A stretch of DNA of 64,000 nucleotides from the NCBI GenBank assembly GCA_933228675.1, contig OW121743.1, forward strand, positions 96,969,998 through 97,033,997, read 5' to 3'. This stretch comes from Stomorhina lunata. Its lineage: Eukaryota > Arthropoda > Insecta > Diptera > Rhiniidae. The notes beneath the pieces were generated by a model. The model ran no database searches. It was not told the origin of the DNA and worked only from the letters and a program-made list of their open reading frames with translations. This document shows positions 58,366 through 64,000 of the stretch, in pieces; positions within the stretch are counted from its first letter, which is position 1; each line of letters begins with the position of its first letter. Made by a program: the position numbers and the translations under genes.

Positions 58366-58510
58366 AAATGTCGATGTTCGGTTAGGCCATCATTAGGAGG
58401 AGTATCCCCAATTCGTGATAGCACGAAAACCATGCATAATATTTATCTAACTTGAGAGATAGAACAAATACGAATTATAGTGATTCTACAAGTAGATATA
58501 AATTTATAAT
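58366..58510. mobile_element. Decayed copy of the hammerhead element interior
   Basis: TCGATGTTCGGTTAGGCCAT, GGAGGAGTATCCCCAATT and CACGAAAACCATGCATAAT correspond block by block to the element interior at 51,183-51,252. On the minus strand the ribozyme core is broken: CTGANGA reads CTAATGA and the GAAA box reads CGAC, so this copy should not cleave. Farther right it continues with AGAACAAATACGAATTATAG, shared with the fragment near 50,740. Confidence 0.75.
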
Positions 58511-58756
58511 AATCATTTTTGAATATTAATGATAATTTTATACCTGCTTGCTTTGAATTTTTTATGTCAGAATGATTTATTTTCTTTTTTTTATCCAATA
58601 TTCGTAAGCAATATTTGTTAAATAAAAAAGTTATTAGCCGTGGGCGTTGTAGTTTTTTGAATATAACACATGTTTTTATAAAAAAGGTACATTTTGTTCA
58701 ACATATCGTGAGCCTATACCGAATATGAAACAAATTTTTTCAAAATCACTTTTTAT
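58511..58756. other. AT-rich stretch between TE remnants
   Basis: No exon or RNA gene recognised; it probably belongs to neighbouring TE-derived DNA, but I cannot show that. Confidence 0.4.
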
Positions 58757-59420
58757 TTGGGAACTGTTTTTATACCCGTTACCACCATAGGTGGAAACGG
58801 TTTTATAAGTTTGTGCTGATGTATGTAACGCATAGAAATATTTGTCTTAGACCCACCGTTTAGTATACCAATATGCTTAGAATCACTTTATGAGTCGATT
58901 AAGCGATGTCAGTCCGTCCGTCTGGCTGGCTAGCTGGACGGTTGGCTGGCTGGCTGCAATTTAAAGATAATTTAATGAAATTTGGCAGAGATAATTTTTT
59001 GATAACGTGACCATGGCTATTGAAATTCGTCAAAATCGGTCCATTATTTATGGTACTTCCCATAGGTCCCAGTTCCCGGAATTGATATGTTGGCCACAAA
59101 TATAAATATTTTTTATGAAATTTAAAACAAATACTGCTTATGTAAACCTAAATCACTATACCAAATTTCGTTGAAATCGGTCCACATTTGACCATAGCTC
59201 CCATACAAACTCTTCTGTCAAAACGCACTAAATGAGACAAAAATTACTAAATGGTTCGTAAATCTGAAGATAATGAGAATTTCAAGTTTTTTTTTGCACA
59301 CATAATATCTGTAGCAACTGTAATCAATTTGCCAAATTTCGAGATAATCAGTCTAAACTTGACCCTAGCTCTCATATAAGTCCAAATGATGGAAACAGCC
59401 TAAAAATATAAGTTTTGAGA
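58757..59420. mobile_element. Non-coding dispersed TE remnant of the 'TATACCCGTTACCACC' type
   Basis: Begins TTTTTATACCCGTTACCACC and continues with a GC-richer block (CAGTCCGTCCGTCTGGCTGG, then repeated TGGC units) and with phrases such as AAAATCGGTCCATTATTTAT and CGGTCCACATTTGACCATAG. Wording of this sort is common in interspersed repeats of higher flies. No intact frame exists; the 66-codon minus-strand frame at 58899-59099 is a by-product. Ends are not defined. Confidence 0.6.
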
Positions 59421-59560
59421 AAATGTTCGTATGATAGCAAATTACTTCCAAAGTATATTCAAAAGAAAAAAGCTCTTACCAACAGTGAATTATAAAAAAT
59501 AATTAAGTTCCAAAGTTTTCAAGCTTAGGTATGTCAATTTAAAAACAAAAACTAAACTAG

Positions 59561-60108
59561 TTGAAAAAACCTACAAAAGGGATACCTAGTGGGTGAAGAT
59601 AATTCGAGCAAGTTTCAATTCAATGTTAATAACTGTTTGTTTAGATTAGCTCTAGTAGAGTAGGTTGAGCAATAAATATTTACGTAACTTGAAAAATATT
59701 TATTTTCTGGAACTAGGCAAAAAAACCGAAATTTAACAACAAAATTATCTTTCAGAAACACTATGTTTTTTTAATCCTGTAGCTGTAGTTTTGGAAAAAT
59801 TGTTTACAAATAAAATATTTTTGAAAATTAAAATTTTTGTGATTTTTCAAAAAAAAAAAAAAATGTTTTTGTTTGCAAAAAAAAACATTTATTTCCAAAT
59901 AAAGATAATTTTGTTTCCGAATTTCGGGTTTTTTACTTAATTAAAGAAAATAAACAGTTTTCGAGTTATGTGAATATTTATTGCGCAATCTCCTCCATTT
60001 TTAAAACGCTATATCTCGAAAACTATAGCTAACCTAGCACTATTGAATTCATAGTACTCTATTTATCTTTACCCACTAGATCTTCCTTTCGTCGGTAAAA
60101 AAATTTTT
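59561..60108. mobile_element. Fold-back element: long imperfect inverted repeat
   Basis: The left arm (about 59,561-59,757) and the reverse complement of the right arm (about 59,905-60,108) match along their length with frequent substitutions. Shared blocks include CTAGTGGGT/AAGATAA, ATTCAAT, GCAATAAATATT, TTTATTTTCT, CCGAAATT and ACAAAATTATCTTT. About 150 bp of A/T-run DNA form the loop. No protein is encoded. A fold-back or MITE origin is likely; a diverged hairpin-RNA locus is the alternative. Confidence 0.75.
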
Positions 60109-60882
60109 GAATTCGAGCACATTTTTAACATCAAAATTACGACTGGTGGCAAATTTAACTGGCCACTTTATGAGTTTTGAACAGAGATGGCAAACATTAA
60201 GCAATTGTATTTTTTTTTTATACATTTTAAACCTGATGTGTCCTACTTGGTAAAATTTTAAAATATTAATTTAACTGATTTTCATATGTAGCTTCCATTA
60301 TGCTGAAGTTTGTAATACATAGACAAATTGGTCTGAGTTCAACTTTTAATATTTCAATTGACTTAGCATCACTTTTATAAACATTTCTACCGGACCAGAA
60401 CCTCGGTTTTGAAATGTTTAAGTGACTGTATTATTTTTTAGTTGGAACTGAATCATATCTGACCCATTGAAGATTTTCTTTCAAAATCACTTAAATATGG
60501 TGACAAAATTTAAGCATAACAAAATCTTCCATATTCGGATCTTAGTGGTACCAGGTATCTCAGAATTGGTCGAGTTTAACTCTAGAAATTATCGTTCAAT
60601 TTTTGTATTACAACTGATATCTCAATTGGAGGAAAGAGTACCCATAATATAAGATTTAAAACCATATTTAGAATGAAAAAATTTCAAAAAAGTAAGTTTT
60701 TTACCAAAATAAAATAAATTCCATTGTAGATATAGTCTTGATTTGATACACGTCGCAAAAGGCACTTTTACTTTCTTCTTCTTTATTTGCTCATCCGTTA
60801 TTCGGATATAAGCGATCATATGATAATATTACATTACAAAATATATATTTTCTAAAGTTTAGTTTTTTTATATTATTAGAAG
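60109..60882. other. AT-rich intergenic stretch, no gene seen
   Basis: Frames at 60467-60652 and 60622-60819 are short, unrecognised and overlap each other antisense. The last part may include the 3' end of the adjoining LINE copy. Confidence 0.45.
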
Positions 60883-62536
60883 CTATCTATTCTTGGCGGC
60901 GTTCAATAGGGTTCTTTCCTCACGGTAACCGGTCCAGTCTTGGATATTTTTCAGCCATGAAGTTTCTTTTCTGCCTCTGGCAGGTCTTCCTTGAATTTTT
61001 TCTTTGAAAATTGTTTGTATGAGATGTTATTTATCGTTTCTCATAATGTGTCCCAATTATGAAATTTTTCTGGATTTAATTGTCCTTATTAATTCTCGAG
61101 CTACATGCATTCTCCTTAGGACTTCGTCATTGGTGACTCGATCTGTCCATGGTATTTTCAGAATTCTCCTATATATCCACATTTCAAATGCCTCTAGTTT
61201 CTTTTCATCAATGGCTTTAATTGTCCATGTTTCTGCTGCATATAATAAGATCGACCAAATATAACATTTCACGAATCTGATTTTTGTTTGAAGGCCGATG
61301 TCATGACTAGCTAAAATTTTTGAGTATTTGAAAAAAGCTTCCCTCGCCATCTCTATACGGCACCGTATTTCATTTGATATGTCCCATTGGTCATTTATTA
61401 AAACTCCCAAGTATTTAAGTATTTTTTACTTTTTCAATTTCTGTGTTATGAATTTTTAATGTTGTGTTGTTGTATATATTTTTCCTGCTAACAATCATGT
61501 ATTTTGTCTTTTTAGTATTAATTTTTAGGCCATATGATTTACTCACAACTGTAAGTTTGTCTGCTAATTTTTGTAGTCCACATATACTGCTCGCCAGTAG
61601 CGTGGTATCGTCTGCATATCGTATATTATTCATAAGAACTCCATTTGTTCGTATTCCTATTCTTTCATTGTCAACAGCTTCCAGGAATATTCTTTGGGAG
61701 TAAATATTGAATAAAAGGGGAGAAAGTATACATCCCTGCCTTACACCTCTTGAGATAACTATTTCATCAGTGAGTTCTCCATTCACATCAATGCGCGCTG
61801 TTTGGTTCCAGTAGAGATTTTCAATGTACCGTATTTCCTTTCCGTCTATGCCAATTGATATTAAAATTTCTATGACCTTGTTATGTTGGACAGTGTCAAA
61901 GGCTTTTTCATAGTCGATGAAACACAGAAAGACATCTTTTTGCACATCACGGCAATTTTGGACCAATACTTGGATACTAATAAGTGCTTCTCGAGTACCC
62001 ATTCCTTCCTTGAAGCCAAATTGCGACGTTCCCATATACATTTCACATTTAGCGTATATTCTTCTGTGAATTATTCTTAAAAATATTTTCAATGCGTGGC
62101 TCATTAGGCTTATGAGTCTATATTCTTCGCATTTTCTTGCATTTGTCTTTTTCGGTATGGTGATAAAATTCGATTTTAGTCAGTCTAGCGGGTATTGACC
62201 AGTATCATAAATATAATTAAAAAGTGTCGCTAAAAGTTCTATATATTCACCATCTATTAATTTTAAAATTTCTGAGGGAATTTCATCGGTACCTGTTGCT
62301 TTTTTGTCTTTTAGTGAATTTATTGCATATTCTACCTCGTCTCTATTTATTCATGTATCTGTCAAAGCATATTGGCTTCTATCATATAACGATCTTCCTT
62401 CATCTGTAAACATCTTTGTTACATAGTCACTTTTACTTAAGTGCAGTATTTTGTATATATTTTCCATCCCTGGTTTGGAATCATCCGTCTGATACATCAA
62501 AATATTTAAATTTTTTCTTTTACGCATTTTGCACAT
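60883..62536 (-). pseudogene. Broken RTE-like non-LTR retrotransposon reverse transcriptase
   Basis: The minus strand encodes a LINE reverse transcriptase. Recognisable pieces are PKKTNARKCEEYRLISL, GFKEGMGTREAL, the palm motif LCFIDYEKAFDTVQH, SRGVRQGCILSPLLFN, the catalytic NIRYADDTTLLA, a KINTKKTKY thumb-side block, and the C-terminal ETWTIKAIDEKKLEAFEMW, RRILKIPWTDR and GRPARGRKETSWLKNIQDW. This order resembles RTE/BovB-type elements. It cannot be made as one protein: in-frame stops lie at 62,351-62,353 and 62,180-62,182 (TGA, both where W is expected), an 8-bp tandem duplication at 61,409-61,424 shifts the frame, and two TAA codons follow (61,057-61,059 and about 61,027), replacing Y. 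The frame ends at TAG 60,883-60,885. The endonuclease half is absent, so the copy is 5'-truncated near 62,540, as is usual for LINEs. Confidence 0.93.
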
Positions 62537-63677
62537 TCTCCAAACTTATAAAATTAATAGCTTGAGGTTATTTAAAACAATTCCAAACATATTTTGTATT
62601 TTAATATTTAACAAAATTAACTTATTAAAAGTTAATAACTTGAAATTACACAAACAAATGAATTAATTTATTCAACTGAAAATAACTTTAAAAATGCACA
62701 AATCAATTTAATAATTAAATATTTTTTTATTCAAATACAAGATGTATAAAGTATGCATATAACAATCAATTTAACAAGGTTTTACAGCATTCGGTTCAAA
62801 GGCTGAAGCATTAACTTATAACCTGTAAACAGTTCTTAAAAATAAACCTTCAGATATATTGGATATATTAAAGTCATTTATAAACCCAAGACAAAAACAC
62901 CGTTTCCAAAAACCAATAAAGGTTTATGAACAACTTTGGGGCCTTTCCATAAACTTTTTAAATAATCTAGTTCTACTTTATTTCTATGATGGGGGAAAAG
63001 CCCAAAAATGATAAAATTAAAAATCAAGATCAAAATCTGTTCAAAATAAAAGCACGAGACAATCAAGTTAAGAATCCATTCAAGAGTATCTTGAAGATTT
63101 TCTGTCTAACACATTGATAACAATGAAAAGTGATAATACAAATTAAGATCATCATCAGAGATGCTAATTATCATTAAAGACTAGATAATGACGAACCTTT
63201 TTTAAGCCAAACAAAAGTGATGGAGCATTTCAAAAAATGTAAAACTTGTTTGTTAAAGACTTTCGGTCTCATAATGTTTATGACAAATTTATAGCCTTTT
63301 ATGTTTTTCTTTGTTGTTTTGATTTTTTTTAAACAAAAACAAAATTTATGTTAATTAATTTTTTATTTTTTGATATATTTTTTTATATGCAAAGCATCTT
63401 TTTTTTATTATTAATTTGACAAACGCACAGCTCGTGGGAAAATCACAATCAGAGTTCATTTCCGAGTTGAGGGTCATTGAGTTTGCAAAAAAATGCGCTA
63501 GTTTATAAGAAATTAGTCAGAAGCGTTTATTCGCAAAAAAGAAAGACATAAAACTATTTTTAATAGATTTCCGCAAAGTTCTTAAATTGGCGCTAGAACA
63601 AAATCGCATGTTCTTTGAGAGACAATTAGTTAGATAACTTTTAGGCGTGGGAGTTTCCCAAAAAACTAAGTTTTTAG
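62537..63677. other. AT-rich upstream DNA of the right-end gene
   Basis: No exon recognised; the 62-codon minus-strand frame at 62878-63066 has no domain. The last few hundred bases before 63,678 probably hold regulatory sequence for the right-end gene, but I can name no specific site. Confidence 0.45.
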
Positions 63678-63716
63678 TATATAAACTGAAGATGTGCAGT
63701 AAGAAGTTATCAGTTT
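63678..63716 (+). promoter_or_regulatory. TATA box and initiator
   Basis: TATATAAA at 63,678-63,685 and the initiator-like TTATCAGTTTC with TCAGTT at 63,710-63,715. The A of TCAGTT is about 34 bases from the TATA start, close to the usual fly spacing. Predicted transcription begins near 63,712, about 70 bases before the ATG. Confidence 0.8.
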
Positions 63717-63782
63717 CAAAAGTAATTTAAACTATTAACTAAAAAAACAAAACGAATACAAAACATTAAAAAATAAAACAAA

Positions 63783-64000
63783 ATGTTCCATAAAGTAAGT
63801 TTCGTAACAAAAATTAAAAATCTTTTTTTAACAAAACTTAATTTCCAGTTCGCAAAATTAACTCTATTAGCCATGTCTTTGGCTTTGGTCTCTGCCCAAT
63901 ATCAATATTCCGGACAAAATGCTGGCTATTATCCTAGTGCTCAAACTTATCAACCTACTTCTCAATATTCCGGCGCCAGCCCTCAAACTTCCTATCAACA
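63783..64000 (+). CDS. Secreted Q/Y/S-rich protein, 5' part (runs off the window)
   Basis: Exon 1 is ATG plus three codons (MFHK, 63,783-63,794), ending at donor GTAAGT. The intron is 54 bp (63,795-63,848, acceptor TTTCCAG). Exon 2 starts at 63,849 in phase 0 and is open to the window end (50 codons plus 2 bases). The spliced start MFHKFAKLTLLAMSLALVSA is a signal peptide with likely cleavage before QYQYSGQNAGYY. The mature part is rich in Q, Y, S, P and A (PSAQTYQPTSQYSG), typical of structural cuticle or silk-like secreted proteins. A tiny first exon that splits the signal peptide is a common layout of insect cuticle protein genes. The TATA/initiator pair upstream supports this start. The family cannot be named without the rest. 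Confidence 0.88.
   Translation, partial: MFHKVSFVTKIKNLFLTKLNFQFAKLTLLAMSLALVSAQYQYSGQNAGYYPSAQTYQPTSQYSGASPQTSYQ

Noticed and set aside
58899..59099. Minus-strand frame ending PASQPDGRTDIA
   Set aside because: It is a translation of a dispersed non-coding repeat; the TGGC-rich block produces the QPANRPASQP wording.
61004..61264. Plus-strand frames opposite the reverse transcriptase (also 61464-61703 and 61883-62080)
   Set aside because: They are antisense shadows of the minus-strand RT sequence, which has clear motifs in the other direction.

Overview
The window is nuclear DNA of a higher fly (Diptera, Brachycera; a calyptrate such as a blowfly, housefly or stable fly is my best guess). 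Reasons: strongly AT-rich sequence, a fly-type TATA/initiator promoter with a 54-bp intron at the right end, a secreted VPV/GYS-rich cuticle-like protein gene, a decayed RTE-like LINE, and dispersed repeats with a fly flavour. The species is an inference; nothing bacterial is present.

More than half of the window is minisatellite. From left to right: a 14-bp array (1.4-4.3 kb, decayed to 6.3 kb), a 12-bp array (8.0-10.4 kb) ending at a tRNA-like SINE candidate, a degenerate 31-bp array (12.0-15.8 kb) that abuts a second 12-bp array (15.8-17.6 kb), 29-bp arrays (18.9-23.2 and 24.4-26.4 kb), a degenerate ~28-bp array (29.6-30.4 kb), inverted 29-bp arrays (33.5-35.2 and 37.0-37.9 kb) facing a direct one (37.9-40.2 kb), a 15-bp array (41.6-44.8 kb) facing its own reverse complement (45.6-48.2 kb), and 27/31-bp arrays (50.8-55.0 and 56.3-58.4 kb). 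The AT-rich 14-, 28-, 29- and 31-bp families share a core close to TATAGAAAATTTTTCG, so they look related. Most long open frames in the window are by-products of 12- and 15-bp units, whose lengths are multiples of three.

Genes are few. At 49.56-49.95 kb there is a convincing first coding exon (Kozak start, donor GTGAGT) of an unrecognised protein. At 53.30-53.72 kb, minus strand, there is an intact 140-codon secreted low-complexity protein gene, enclosed by arrays. At 63.78-64.0 kb the first two exons of a secreted Q/Y/S-rich protein begin, with a clear promoter. A broken RTE-like reverse transcriptase lies at 60.88-62.54 kb.

The most interesting finding is a hammerhead ribozyme motif with an intact catalytic core on the minus strand near 51.2 kb. 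It sits inside an element with perfect 97-bp inverted repeats. Fragments related to this element lie at or near the edges of the neighbouring 27/31-bp arrays, suggesting that the arrays grew from, or moved with, a ribozyme-bearing retroelement. Other notable structures are the two large inverted array pairs (possible long hairpin RNA), a ~130-bp tandem repeat carrying CTCF-like GGCGCCACCTGTCGG motifs, a ~550-bp fold-back element at 59.6-60.1 kb, and a TIR element at 50.05-50.58 kb.
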